Translations under genes and position numbers: made by a program | Shown here: in pieces, positions 21,501 to 32,850 of the stretch | Layout: every line of letters starts with the position of its first letter | Numbering within the stretch: position 1 is the first letter of the stretch | Notes under the pieces: model-generated | Told to the model about the DNA's origin: nothing | Databases searched by the model: none | What the model saw: the letters and a program-made list of their open reading frames with translations, nothing else | NCBI GenBank assembly: GCA_032433765.1 | Contig: JAVIAB010000160.1 | Location: 15,182,307 to 15,246,306, forward strand | Direction of reading: 5' to 3' | DNA length: 64,000 nucleotides | Origin: Megaustenia siamemsis | Lineage: Eukaryota > Mollusca > Gastropoda > Stylommatophora > Ariophantidae

Positions 21501-23690
21501 GAAAATCAAATTGATCACATATGTATTATTAATAATAAGTTTAAGTCATCCTTACAGGATGTAAAAGTATATAGAGGGGCAGATATAGCTTCTGATCATC
21601 ATCTTCTGTTAGCCAAACTTAAAATTAAATTAAAAAGGTATACTACAACGAATAAGGGCAGAACGTATTTCAATGTAGGGTTTCTTAAAGAACAAGGAAT
21701 TAAAGATAAATTCGCAGTCACAATATCAAACAAATACCAAGTCCTCCAACAACTAGAAAATACAATAAATATAGAAGATCATTGGAAACAGGTAAAAAAT
21801 ATATGGAAAGAGACATGCGAAGAAATACTGGGGAAAAGAGAACGCCAGAATAAGGCATGGATGACAGCAGAGACCCTGGATAAAATTAAAGAAAGAAAGA
21901 ACAAGAAAGCAGACATAAATAAAAGCAAAACAAGAAGTAATAAAGCCAAGACACAGGAAGCTTACACAGAGGTGAACAAAGAAGTGAGAAGATGCATTAA
22001 AAGGGATAAGAGGAAATATATAGATGAATTAGCTAAAGAGGCAGAAGAAGCAGCAAATAAAGGGAATATGAAAGAACTGTACAACAGCACAAAGAAATTA
22101 GGTGGAAAATACAAACAGATCAACGCCTTTATCAAAGATAAGAAAGGAAATCTGCTTAGTAATATAAAGGAACAAATGGAGAGATGGAAGGAGCACTTTG
22201 AAGAACTTTTGAACAGACCTGGCTCAAATAATCCTCCAGATATACTACCAGCAGAAGAAGAATTACACGTTAACTGCGGAAAACCAAGCAAAGAAGAAAT
22301 AATGAAAGCCATCAAACTGTTAAAAGATGGTAAAGCCACAGGACCAGATGAAATTCCTTCGGAAGCCATCAAAGCAGATATTATCACCTCTACCAAGATG
22401 TTACATAATCTATTGGATAAAATTTGGGAGAGGGAAGAAATACCTAAAGACTGGAGAGAAGGTTATATGATCAAACTACCAAAGAAAGGAAGTTTACAGG
22501 AGTGCACAAATTATAGGGGAATTATGCTACTATCAGTGCCAGGAAAAATATTAGGCAGAATCATTCTGGAGAGACTAAAAGAGGCTATAGAGAAACACTT
22601 GAGAGATGAACAAGCAGGTTTTAGGAAGAACAGATCATGTGCTGATCAAATAACTACTCTACGTATAATAGTTGAACAAAGTTTAGAACTAAAATCCCCA
22701 CTTTATATTGGATTCATAGATTACGAAAAGGCATTTGATAGTTTAGACAGAAGAATGCTTTGGAAGTTGCTGAGTCATTATGGAATCCCCATAAAGTTTA
22801 TTAACCTGATAAAAACAATGTATGAAGGAACAAAATGTAGTGTGGTGCATGAAGGACAGCTTACAGAAGCATTTGAAATAAGAACAGGAGTAAGGCAAGG
22901 ATGCCTTCTGTCTCCATTTCTCTTTCTACTGGCCATAGATTGGATTATGAAAATAACTCAAAACAACAGAAATGGGATCCAGTGGTCACTGACCAAACAA
23001 CTTGATGATTTAGACTTTGCTGATGACATAGCTCTCCTATCACACAGCCACCAACAGATGCAAGATAAAATGAGTATATTAGATGAGAGATCACAACAGC
23101 TAGGACTAAAGATTAATAGAGATAAGACCAACATTATGAGAATTAATGCAGTTGGCAATAACCAAATAAAACTAGGAGAAATACCTCTACTAGACGTACA
23201 ATCTTATATATATCTGGGCAGTAATATAGATAAAGAGGGAGGAACAGAAAACGATACCAAAATAAGGATATCAAAAGCAAGAGGAGCTTTCATTGCACTG
23301 GGAAACATATGGAAATCCAAAGAAATTAGGCTAAATACAAAAATACAAATTTTCAACTCCAATGTTAAGTCGGTTCTATTATATGGCTGTGAAACATGGA
23401 GAATAACAAAATTGACAATCACGAAGGTACAGACTTTCATTAATGGATGCTTGCGCAGAATAAAGGGATGGAAATGGCAGGACAAAGTCACAAACGTGGA
23501 ATTATGGAAATGTACCGGTCAAATACCAGTGGATAAAGAAATACAGCGAAGGCGATGGCGATGGATAGGACACACACTACGGAAACCAACTGAGAGTATT
23601 ACACAACAGGCCCTTTTTGGAATCCCCAGGGGAAAAGACAAAGAGGAAGACCAAGGAATTCTTGGAGAAGACAGATTGAAGCAGAGATGA
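21501..23690 (+). pseudogene. Endonuclease-reverse transcriptase, truncated copy 1
   Basis: Seen: the frame is open from the last endonuclease motifs (QIDHICI, SDHHLL) through the whole RT. RT motifs are KDGKATGPDEIPSEAIK, NYRGIMLLSVPGK, GFRKNRSCADQ, FIDYEKAFDSLDRR, GVRQGCLLSPF and FADDIALLSHS (catalytic Asp pair), then the tail RRWRWIGHTLRKP. A T is missing from the T-run at about 23619 relative to copy 2, shifting the frame and replacing the last ~45 residues. The ATG at 21495 is chance flanking sequence. Known: such proteins nick target DNA and prime reverse transcription from it. No functional start. Confidence 0.92.
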
Positions 23691-23801
23691 AGATGATGGG
23701 GAAGACATGGAATGATCTTAAAAGAATTGCAAAAAACAGAACGACTTGGAAAGTGTTTGTTGAAGACCTATGCTCCACTGGGAGCTAAAAGGTAGAAGAA
23801 G
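21501..23801 (+). mobile_element. RTE-like non-LTR retrotransposon copy 1, 5'-truncated, 12-bp TSD
   Basis: It is flanked by ATTATATTGAAA at 21489-21500 and 23802-23813. The 5' end falls inside the endonuclease domain. The 3' end has GGAGCTAAAAGGTAGAAGAA. It is near-identical to copy 2, so recently active. It inserted in the sense orientation of the GPCR. Confidence 0.93.
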
Positions 23802-23813
23802 ATTATATTGAAA

Positions 23814-23921
23814 CTTGATCCTTCTTCTTTTCCTTCTTTCATCTAATTTCTTTCTTTCTTTCTTTCTTCTATTATAGCCTTGAAGCGTTGCAGGAGAAAG
23901 AAGGGTTGTTTAATATAATCT
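23814..23921. other. Spacer between two RTE copies with CTTT microsatellite
   Basis: A short TTTCTTTC tract and ordinary intron sequence separate two independent insertions, each with its own TSD. Confidence 0.6.
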
Positions 23922-23933
23922 AATGTACGTAGA

Positions 23934-26900
23934 CCGCGCGTGCGCTGCCGGGGCCCGAAAGGGGAGTAAAGAATAGCGACGCTGTACCCTACCAGGCATG
24001 TTCGTAAGAGGCGAGAAAGGAGGGTTATGCATGGGACTGGCTATCTCATACTGTAAAAAAAGTAAGCCGAAAAAACTTCACAAACATGAACAAGTCAAAG
24101 AAAGATAAAGTTAATCCGTCAACCAGGAAAGAGAAGGGCTCTCTGTCTAAGAGACGTATGACGCAAGCCGGAGAAAGCCATAAGGAGTCCAGGTTGCCGA
24201 CTCACCCTTTGTCTACCAGGAAATCATCCAGAATTGGCACCTGGAATGTTCGTACCCTTAACGAACAGGGAAAAGCGGCACAAGTGGCAGCAGAAATGAC
24301 CAACTATAAGATAGATATTCTGGGAATGTGTGAAACAAGATGGCTGGGAGCAGAGAGAATAAAATTGAATACAGGGGAGATGATTTTATCATCAGGACAC
24401 CAGGAACCAAGAGCACAACATAGCGAAGGGGTAGCTATAATGCTATCAAAAAATGCACAGAAGACACTAATAGAATGGGAGGCAGTGGGACCAAGACTGG
24501 TGAGAGCAACATTTAGAACAACCAAAAACAAAATAAAATTACACATTATACAATGCTATGCACCAACCAACGATAAAGATGACTCAGTTAAAGATGATTT
24601 TTATAAACAGCTACAATGGCAGATGGATGCAAGACGAGCCAAGGATATTATAATCTTGATGGGAGACCTAAATGCTAAGGTAGGATCAGACAACAGAGGC
24701 TTCGAAGAGATTATGGGAAAACATGGACTTGGAGATATAAACGAGAATGGAGAGATATTTGTGAATTTCTGCGCCCTTAATCAAATGAGCCTAGGAGGAA
24801 CAATATTCCAACATAAAAGAATACACAAAGCTACATGGGTGTCACCAGATCATAAAACGGAAAATCAAATTGATCACATATGTATTAATAATAAGTTTAA
24901 GTCATCCTTACAGGATGTAAAAGTATATAGAGGGGCAGATATAGCTTCTGATCATCATCTTCTGTTAGCCAAACTTAAAATTAAATTAAAAAGGTATAAT
25001 ACAACGAATAAGGGTAGAAAGTATTTCAATGTAGGGTTTCTTAAAGAACAAGGAATTAAAGATAAATTCGCAGTCACAATATCAAACAAATACCAAGTCC
25101 TCCAACAACTAGAAAATACAATAAATATAGAAGATCATTGGAAACAGGTAAAAAATATATGGAAAGAGACATGCGAAGAAACACTGGGGAAAATAGAACG
25201 CCAGAATAAGGCATGGATGACAGCAGAGACCCTGGATAAAATTAAAGAAAGAAAGAACAAGAAAGCAGACATAAATAAAAGCAAAACAAGAAGTAATAAA
25301 GCCAAGACACAGGAAGCTTACACAGAGGTGAACAAAGAAGTGAGAAGATGCATTAAAAGGGATAAGAGGAAATATATAGATGAACTAGCTAAAGAGGCAG
25401 AAGAAGCAGCAAATAAAGGGAATATGAAAGAACTGTACAACAGCACAAAGAAATTAGGTGGAAAATACAAACAGATCAACGCCTTTATCAAAGACAAGAA
25501 AGGAAATCTGCTTAGTAATATAAGGGAACAAATGGAGAGATGGAAAGAACACTTTGAAGAACTTTTGAACAGACCCGGCTCAAATAATCCTCCAGATATA
25601 CTACCAGCAGAAGAAGAGTTACACGTTAACTGCGGAAAACCAAGCAAAGAAGAAATAATGAAAGCCATCAAATTATTAAAAGATGGTAAAGCCACAGGAC
25701 CAGATGAAATTCCTTCGGAAGCCATCAAAGCAGATATTAACACCTCTACCAAGATGTTACAGGATCTATTGGATAAAATTTGGGAGAGGGAAGAAATACC
25801 TAAAGACTGGAGAGAAGGTTATATGATCAAACTACCAAAGAAAGGAAGTTTACAGGAGTGCACAAATTATAGGGGAATTATGCTACTATCAGTGCCAGGA
25901 AAAAATATTAGGCAGAATCATTCTGGAGAGACTAAAAGAGGCTATAGAGAAACACTTGAGAGATGAACAAGCAGGTTTTAGGAAGAACAGATCATGTGCT
26001 GATCAAATAACTACCCTACGTATAATAGTTGAACAAAGTTTAGAACTAAAATCCCCACTATATATTGGATTCATAGATTACGAAAAGGCATTTGATAGTT
26101 TAGACAGAAGAATGCTTTGGAAGTTGCTGAGTCATTACGGAATCCCCATAAAGTTTATTAACCTGATAAAAACAATGTATGAAGGAACAAAATGTAGTGT
26201 GGTGCATGAAGGACAGCTTACAGAAGCATTTGAAATAAGAACAGGAGTAAGGCAAGGATGCCTCCTGTCTCCATTTCTCTTTCTACTGGCCATAGATTGG
26301 ATTATGAAAATAACTCAAAACAACAGAAATGGGATCCAGTGGTCACTGACCAAACAACTTGATGATTTAGACTTTGCTGATGACATAGCTCTCCTATCAC
26401 ACAGCCATCAACAGATGCAGGATAAAATGAGTATATTAGATGAGAGATCACAACAGCTAGGACTAAAGATTAATAGAGATAAGACCAATATTATGAGAAT
26501 TAATGCAGTTGGCAATAACCATATAAAACTAGGAGAAATACCTCTAATAGACGTACAATCTTATATATATCTGGGCAGTAATATAGATAAAGAGGGAGGA
26601 ACAGAAAATGATACCAAAATAAGGATATCAAAAGCAAGAGGAGCTTTCATTGCACTGGGAAACATATGGAAATCCAAAGAAATTAGGCTAAATACAAAAA
26701 TAAAAATTTTCAACTCAAATGTTAAGTCGGTCCTATTATATGGCTGTGAAACATGGAGAATGACAAAATTGACAATCACGAAAGTACAGACTTTCATTAA
26801 TGGATGCTTGCGCAGAATAAAGGGATGGAAATGGCAGGACAAAGTCACTAACGTGGAATTATGGAAATGTACCGGTCAAATACCAGTGGATAAAGAGATA

Positions 26901-27162
26901 CAGCGAAGACGATGGCGATGGATAGGACACACACTACGGAAGCCAACTGAGAGTATTACACAACAGGCCCTTTTTTGGAATCCCCAGGGGAAAAGACAAA
27001 GAGGAAGACCAAGGAATTCTTGGAGAAGACAGATTGAAGCAGAGATGAAGATGATGGGGAAGACATGGAATGATCTTAAAAGAATGGCAAAAAACAGAAC
27101 GACTTGGAAAGTGTTTGTTGAAGACCTATGCTCCACCAGGAGCTAAAAGGTAAAAGAAGAAG
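23934..27162 (+). mobile_element. RTE-like non-LTR retrotransposon copy 2, full length, 12-bp TSD
   Basis: It is flanked by AATGTACGTAGA at 23922-23933 and 27163-27174. It is 3.23 kb, with a 5' UTR of ~150 bp that is GC-rich and may be structured, one endonuclease-RT frame and a very short 3' UTR ending GGTAAAAGAAGAAG. The single ORF, short 3' end and endonuclease style fit the RTE group. That clade call is inference from organisation and remembered motif style, not from alignment. Confidence 0.93.
24086..27146 (+). pseudogene. Endonuclease-reverse transcriptase of full-length RTE-like copy 2, single frameshift
   Basis: Domains: a Lys/Arg-rich N-terminus (1-48). An APE-type endonuclease starts at RIGTWNVRTL (about residue 51), with CETRW, YAPTND, LMGDLNAKVG and SDHHLLLAK. 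A charged linker follows, then the RT: GPDEIPSEAIK, NYRGIMLLS, YEKAFDSLDRR, FADDIALLS. The tail has KRQRGRPRNSWRRQ. An extra A in the A-run at about 25900-25906 (six A versus five in copy 1) shifts the frame after LLSVPGK. The downstream part is open at 25956-27146. Otherwise the frame is intact, so this copy is one small lesion from a complete ORF. ATG 24086 was chosen as the first in frame after the 5' UTR. Confidence 0.92.
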
Positions 27163-27270
27163 AATGTACGTAGATGTTGTATTGCTTGTTCTCTTAATCA
27201 TTTACCCTACAAATCTAGTCTCATTCTTCAGCTTACCTGGACGCTATTAGGGTAGACATGTTTTGTTTCT

Positions 27271-27540
27271 TCCATCTGTCTTTATTCCATCTGTCTTTAT
27301 TCCATCTGTCTTTATTCCATCTGTCTTTATTCCATCTGTCTTTATTCCATCTGTCTTTATTCCATCTGTCTTTATTTCATATGTCTTTATTCCATCTGTC
27401 TTTATTCCATCTGTCTTTATTCCATCTGTCTTTTTTCCATCTGTCTTTATTTCATCTGTCTTTATTTCATATGTCTTTATTCCATCTGTCTTTATTCCAT
27501 CTGTCTTTATTCCATCTGTCTTTTTTCCATCTGTCCTTTT
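27271..27540 (+). repeat. 15-bp tandem repeat, about 18 copies
   Basis: The unit is TCCATCTGTCTTTAT, with a few variants (TTCAT, TTTTTT). All frames stay open because the period is a multiple of three; they are not genes. Confidence 0.96.
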
Positions 27541-27642
27541 TATCTTGGTTTCTCTCGTTCTTTCTGCCCTGATGTTTTGAGTCAAAAAGCTGTTGATGTT
27601 GTTTGGTCTTGTTTCATTCTCACCAAGTGTCCGAACCATTTG

Positions 27643-28524
27643 ATGTATTGTTTGTCTGTATAGAAAGTAAGTAAAGTCTGTATAGTAAGTAAAGTCTGTA
27701 TAGTAAGTAAAGTCTGTATAGTAAGTAGGTAAAGTCTGTATAGTAAGTAAAGTATGTATAGTAAGTAGGTAAAGTCTGTATAGTGAGTAAAGTCTGTATA
27801 GTAAGTAAGTAAAGTCTGTATAGTAAGTAAGTAAAGTCGGTATAGTAAGTAAGTAAAGTCTGTATAGTAAGTAAAGTCTGTATAGTAAGTAAAGTCTGTA
27901 TAGTAAGTAAGTGAAGTCTGTATAGTAAGTAAAGTCTGTATAGTAAGTAAAGTCTGTATAGTAAGTAAGTAAAGTATGTATAGTAAGTAAGTAAAGTCTG
28001 TATAGTAAGTAAGTAAAGTCTGTATAGTAAGAAGTAAAGTCTGTATATTAAGTAGGTAAAGTCTGTATAGTAAGTGAAGTCTGTATAGTAAGTAGGTAAA
28101 GTCTGTATAGTAAGTAAGTAAAGTCTGTATAGTAAGTAAGTAAAGTCTGTATAGTAAGAAGTAAAGTTTGTATATTAAGTAGGTAAAGTCTGTATAGTAA
28201 GTGAAGTCTGTATATTAAGTAGGTAAAGTCTGTATAGTAAGTGAAGTCTGTATAGTAAGTAGGTAAAGTCTGTATAGTAAGTGAAGTCTGTATATTAAGT
28301 AGGTAAAGTCTGTATAGTAAGTGAAGTCTGTATAGTAAGTAGGTAAAGTCTGTATAGTAAGTAAAGTCTGTATAGTAAGTAAGTAAAGTCTGTATAGTAA
28401 GAAGTAAAGTTTGTATATTAAGTAGGTAAAGTCTGTATAGTAAGTGAAGTCTGTATATTAAGTAGGTAAAGTCTGTATAGTAAGTGAAGTCTGTATAGTA
28501 AGTAGGTAAAGTCTGTATAGTAAG
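27643..28524 (+). repeat. 18/22-bp tandem array containing GTAAGT in most units
   Basis: Units are built from GTCTGTATAGTAAGTAAA, with variable extra AAGT or AGGT. About 45 units run in the sense strand of the GPCR, in intron 3 just upstream of the TM6 exon. Each A-GTAAGT word resembles a 5' splice site. Confidence 0.95.
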
Positions 28525-28527
28525 AAA

Positions 28528-28772
28528 AGACCTCGTCACGCCAAGTGGCGTATAGTGAATAAGGTGTTAGTGACCATAATTTTCACAGACTTTCGGCACA
28601 CGATTTGTGGAGTAATGTGGTCAGTATCACGCCTGTGCTGCTTTACTTTCCCAGAATAAAATTTGGTACTCATTTAAGGCTGGGTGAACCTATAAGCTGC
28701 CGATCAGGATCGAACCCAACCTCTTGTCCTTTATAGTCCAGTTCACAAACCACTGAGCTATCGCGGCTCTCT
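28528..28772 (-). mobile_element. SINE2 copy next to the TM6 exon
   Basis: The antisense SINE2 has the tail GTCACGCCAAGTGGCG, the body TAATGTGGTCAGTATCACGC, and head boxes ATCGAACCC and AACCACTGAGCTA. It ends about 67 bp before exon 28840-28965. The flanks share GTCTGTATA, consistent with insertion at the edge of the array. Confidence 0.85.
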
Positions 28773-28839
28773 GTTTGTCTGTATATATGTATTGATATAT
28801 ACACATATTATTTACTTTCAAAACTTCTACCCTCTGCAG

Positions 28840-28965
28840 GTAATCAAGATGCTCATCACTATCGTGCTGGTGTTCCTTTTGTGTTGGGGTCCAAAGCTGC
28901 TCTTTACAATCTTCCAGAGAGTGGGCTTCAGCTGGGTCTACAGTGAATGGGCCTACACTTTGAAG
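28840..28965 (+). CDS. GPCR exon: TM6 and extracellular loop 3
   Basis: The acceptor CCCTCTGCAG ends at 28839 and the donor AAG|GTAAAC starts at 28966. The exon has 42 codons and is phase 0 at both ends. TM6 reads VIKMLITIVLVFLLCWGP, with F-x-x-C-W-x-P in the expected place, and is followed by KLLFTIFQRVGF and the loop FSWVYSEWAYTLK. An in-frame ATG upstream (28792) lies in intron and is not a start. Confidence 0.94.
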
Positions 28966-29024
28966 GTAAACTGGACCGCCAGAAATATAAAAAAATAAAC
29001 CAATGGTAAAATAATGCTGCGTCA

Positions 29025-29475
29025 CCAAAACACAATTTTCTTGTCATGTAAAGTCCTTCAATAAACGTTTGGTGAACACCAGACCGAAAGGCCGACCACA
29101 AAAAAGATGGATCGATGGAATATTAGAAACACGGAAACATAACAGCAGTGGGTGTCCGGTTAGCGCAATCGATAGGCGGTTGGCTGACCACGGCAACAGC
29201 CGGGGTTCGTACCCTGGCGAGGACACCTGGGTTTTACTAATTGCCTAAAAATTAGTACCTCTGAAGTCGGAGTAAATCTGCCTGCATGGCGAGGGGCATC
29301 CTGTAATGGGATAAAACAGACTTTACACGCAAAATTCAGTCCCACAAAATTGAGTGGTTGGGACTTCGTCAGAGGTCAAAAGCTGACGAAAGCGAGCGAG
29401 CGATAACAGCAGTAGAGGCGAACAAAAGCAAAAGACCGCAAATTATATCTCCCCTCGACGCTGAACGGTAAATGA
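29025..29475 (+). pseudogene. Non-LTR retrotransposon 3' tail split by SINE3
   Basis: The left part reads TRPKGRPQKRWIDGILETRK. The right part, after the SINE, reads RRTKAKDRKLYLPSTLNGK. Both are standard end-of-ORF sequences in non-LTR elements. Together they form one interrupted fragment. Confidence 0.65.
29150..29402 (+). mobile_element. SINE3, tRNA-derived, 11-bp TSD
   Basis: It is flanked by ATAACAGCAGT at 29139-29149 and 29403-29413. The head at 29151-29227 is tRNA-like: the ends GGTGTCC and GGACACC form a perfect 7-bp acceptor stem, with box A GGTTAGCGCAATCGATAGG and box B GGGGTTCGTACCC. The body ends in GACGAAAGCGAGCGAGCG. An antisense piece of the body is at about 59072-59125. Confidence 0.92.
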
Positions 29476-29877
29476 GGATAAAAAGAATAGGAAGAATACA
29501 AAGTTATTATTTCTATTACATTTTAAAACATTACTTACACGTTACTTACAATTACAAAATTCATATTGTTTAAGCTGTATTCTGTTAGACAGTTATACAA
29601 CGACGGACCATTAAGTTCTGACCGAACCGCTGGAATAGATCAACAAAGATGTCGTTTTAAGAGAGAATTGGATGTTTCTGACGTTAACAGGAATGCAAAA
29701 TAGCAATAAAAACAGATGTTTGTTTCCTTCTCAGGTCGGCAATTTTGTTTTAGTTATAATATTGAGAATTCTGCAGCGTTTATGGATGAAGATATCCTGA
29801 GCCAGGTTAAATAAACTGTTCCTTACGGAGAACAGATAAATAAAGGCAATGCTGCGGTAAAGCTGGTAGCAGGGAAG
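29476..29877. other. Intron 4, nothing recognised
   Basis: No gene or repeat is seen. Confidence 0.4.
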
Positions 29878-29982
29878 AAGTGGTAGAGTGTAACATACAC
29901 TCCTACACGCGACAGCTGTACAGTAAAGCTTTGTAAAGCTGTCACCCTACTTTGGAGGAGTGTATGTTACACCACACCACTT
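29878..29982. repeat. 105-bp imperfect hairpin
   Basis: The 27-bp arms at 29878-29904 and 29956-29982 match at 24 of 27 positions (core TGTAACATACACTCCT). A second, inner inverted pair is GACAGCT / AGCTGTC. It could be a small inverted-repeat transposon or an RNA hairpin; there is no second copy in the window. Confidence 0.75.
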
Positions 29983-30153
29983 GTTCCACATTAATTCTTT
30001 AATTTGATGCGATTTTAATTTCGAACACAGCACACATAATGCAATATGTTTCTAGCTAAAGTTGATATTTATGTTTAAATTATATTCAAGTAGTTCATGC
30101 TTTTAACGTAAAATAATTATAAAAAATTGCAAATCTGATAGATTTGAGAGATC

Positions 30154-30480
30154 ATCATCATCATTGAGTGCCGTCTCCGCTTCGAAGATTGGCTACCATG
30201 GAGCGCCATTCCGTTCTGTCTCTTGCTTTGATAGTGCAGGTTGTAAAAAACTAACTTGTCCGTCTTTTGATGTTACTCGTCGTTGTTAGTCTTGGTCTGC
30301 CTCTACCTCTTTTACCTTGTTTTGTATTTTCCCTTCTAATATTACTTTTATTAGGCTGTTGTGTCTTTAAAATGCCCCCAAAATTTCATTTGTCTTATTC
30401 TAATTGTGTTTAGTAGTTCTCTTTACATTTTTAGTTGTTTTAAAACTTCACCGTTTTTTTCTGTTTTTTTTTTCATTCAA
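30154..30480 (-). pseudogene. T2-type retrotransposon 3' tail, antisense
   Basis: It begins with CATCATCATCAT and GAGTGCCGTCTCCGCTTCG. It carries TGGCTACCATGGAGCGCCAT and GTCTTGGTCTGCCTCTACC, the complement of the GRGRPRL tail. Confidence 0.72.
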
Positions 30481-30824
30481 TTCCGATTTGAGAGATGAAA
30501 TAAATAAATTTATACTGCATTTTTTTTCCTTTTAAGATACAGTTTTTTTTTTTTTTAAATCATTTTTAAAGTATAATGTAAGAAGTATGAAGTATGTGTA
30601 TTTTTATCTTCCTGGAAAGACACAAATGAATAAATGAACGGAAGTGTTAAAGACAAAGAAATGTTTGAAGCTTTGGACACTGAAGAAATGAGAAAAGTTA
30701 ACTCTGTAAGTTCGCAATTACTTTAGTGGTTTGTCTTGTATAACAATCTATCAAATAGAATATCATTTAAACGTATCGAATTTTGTTACTTTAGAAACGT
30801 GTACATAATGTTTTCTTCCTCTTT
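30481..30824. other. Intron 4, T-runs, nothing recognised
   Basis: Poly(T)-rich at 30455-30560. No gene is seen. Confidence 0.4.
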
Positions 30825-31045
30825 TCTCTTTTCACTGATACCTAAAAGGTGTTGTTGTTTATATCATTTGTTGTTCTCGAGCTGCTCGAACTGTCTGAAT
30901 TAGTGATTTTCCTTTGTTGTTACATGTCTCTATCATTGCATCTATCCATCTTCTTCTGGATCTTCCTCTTGACATTTTTCCATGCATTCTCGAGAATAAC
31001 GCCCTTGATGGTGATTGGTGAGGATTCATTCTGACCAGTTGGTCA
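30825..31045 (-). pseudogene. T3-type retrotransposon tail, antisense
   Basis: It is a close relative of 3474-3690 (GAGCTGCTCGAACTGTCTGA, CATGCATTCTCGAGAATAAC). Confidence 0.7.
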
Positions 31046-31237
31046 AAACATACAATAATGTTTTAAAATGTAATAAAATTGAGAACTTTGTGTTGGAAGA
31101 AAGTTGTGTTTATTGTGACGTAGTAGTATTTGAGAATAACCAGCGTTTTTTTTTCTGGCGTTACACCGTACTGTCATCTTTTTCGGTATTCAGCCATCCT
31201 TTATTTATATTTACATAATATTTGTTGTCTAAGATAC

Positions 31238-32850
31238 AGTTCAATGTGGCGAGCACCAGGACTTTAGTGTTGAGTGCGGGAACTTTTGGTGATGAGTACC
31301 GGAAATTTGGTGGTGAGTACCGGAGCTTTAGTGCTGAGTACCGGAAATTTGGTGGTGAGTAACGGAGCTTTAGTGGTGAGTACCGGAAATTTGGTGGTGA
31401 GTACCGGAGCTTTAGTGGCTAGTACCTGAACTGTAGTGGTGAGTACCGGAGCTTTAGTGGTTAGTATCTGAACTGTAGTGGTGAGTACCGGAAATTTGGT
31501 GGTTAGTACCGGAACTTTAGTGGTGAGTACCGGAAAATTGGTGGTTAGTACCGGGGCTTTAGTGGTTAGTACCTGAACTGTAGTGGTGAGTACTGGAACT
31601 TTGGTGGTTAGTACTGGAGCTTTAGTGGTGGGTACCGGAAATTTAGTGGTTAGTACCGGACCTTTGGTGGTTAGTACCGGAACTTTAGTGGTGAGTACCG
31701 GAACAATAGTGGTGAGTACCGGAACATTGGGGTTTAGTATAGGAGCTTTAGTGGTCAGTACCTGAATATTAGTGGTGAGTACCGGAACATTGGTGGTTAG
31801 TACCGGAACTTTAGTGTTGAGTACCGGAAATTTGGTTGTTAGTACCGGAGCTTTGGTGGTGAGTACATGAACTTTAGTGGTGAGTACCGGAGCTTTAGTG
31901 AAGAGTACCGGAAATTTAGTTGTTAGTACTGGAGCTTTAGTGGTGAGTATCTGAACTTTAGTGGTGAGTACCGAAAATTTGGTGGTTAGTTCCGGAACTT
32001 TAGTGGTGAGTACCTGAACTTTAGTGGTGAGTACCGGAACTTTGGTGGTTAGTACCGAAGCTTTAGTGATGAGTACCGGATCTTTGGTGGTTAGTACAGG
32101 AGCTTTAGTGGTGAGTGCCTGAACTTTAGTGGTTAATACCGGATCTTTGGTGGTTAGTACCGGAACTTTAGTGGTGAGTACCGGAAATATGGTGGTTATT
32201 ACCAGAGCTTTAGTGGTGAGTACCTGAACTTAGTGGTGAGTTCCGGAACTTTGGTGGTTAGTACCGGAGCTTTAGTGGTGAGTACCGGAAATTTGGTGGT
32301 TAGTACCAGGAAATTTGGTGGTTAGTATCGGAGCTTTAGTGGTGAGTACGTGAACTTTTGTGGTTAGTACCGGAGCTTTAGTGGTGAGTACCTGAACTTT
32401 AGTGGTGAGTACCGGACCTTTAGTGGTTAGTACCTGAGCTTTAGTGGTGAGTACCGGAACTTTGGTGATGAGTACCTGAACTATAGAGTTAAGTACCGGA
32501 ACTTTGGTGGTTAGTTCCGAAACTTTAGTGGTGAGTACACGAACTATTGACGGTGAGTACCAGAACTTTGGTGGTAAGCACAAGATCTTTTGACGGTGAG
32601 TACCTTAACTTTGGTGATGAGTACGGGAGTTTTAGTGGTGAGTACAAGAGCTTTTGACGGTGAGTACCTGAACTTTGGTGATGAGTACGGGAGTTTTAGT
32701 GGTGAGTACAAGAACTTTTTACGGTGAGTACCTGAACTTTGGTGATGAGTACGGGAGTTTTAGTGGTGAGTACAAGAGCTTTTGACGGTGAGTACCGGGA
32801 ATTTAAGGGTAAGTACCGGAACATTTGTGATGAGTACTGGAATATTTTTT
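31238..32850 (+). repeat. ~21-bp tandem array, about 75 units, rich in GTGAGT
   Basis: Units alternate TTAGTGGTGAGTACCGGAAC and GGTGGTTAGTACCGGAGC types, with higher-order mixing. Most sense-strand units contain GGTGAGTACC, close to a 5' splice site. It lies in intron 4. Confidence 0.95.

Noticed and set aside
21962..22396. 144-codon minus-strand ORFs (also 25318-25752 and 37411-37836)
   Set aside because: They are conserved only because the RTE copies are near-identical. They are antisense to the RT linker and start, with no motif of their own.
27258..27580. Serine/phenylalanine repeat proteins
   Set aside because: A 15-bp array keeps all frames open.
28792..28998. 68-codon ORF as a small membrane protein
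   Set aside because: It reads through intron into the TM6 exon and past its donor. The splice sites and frame of the GPCR explain it.
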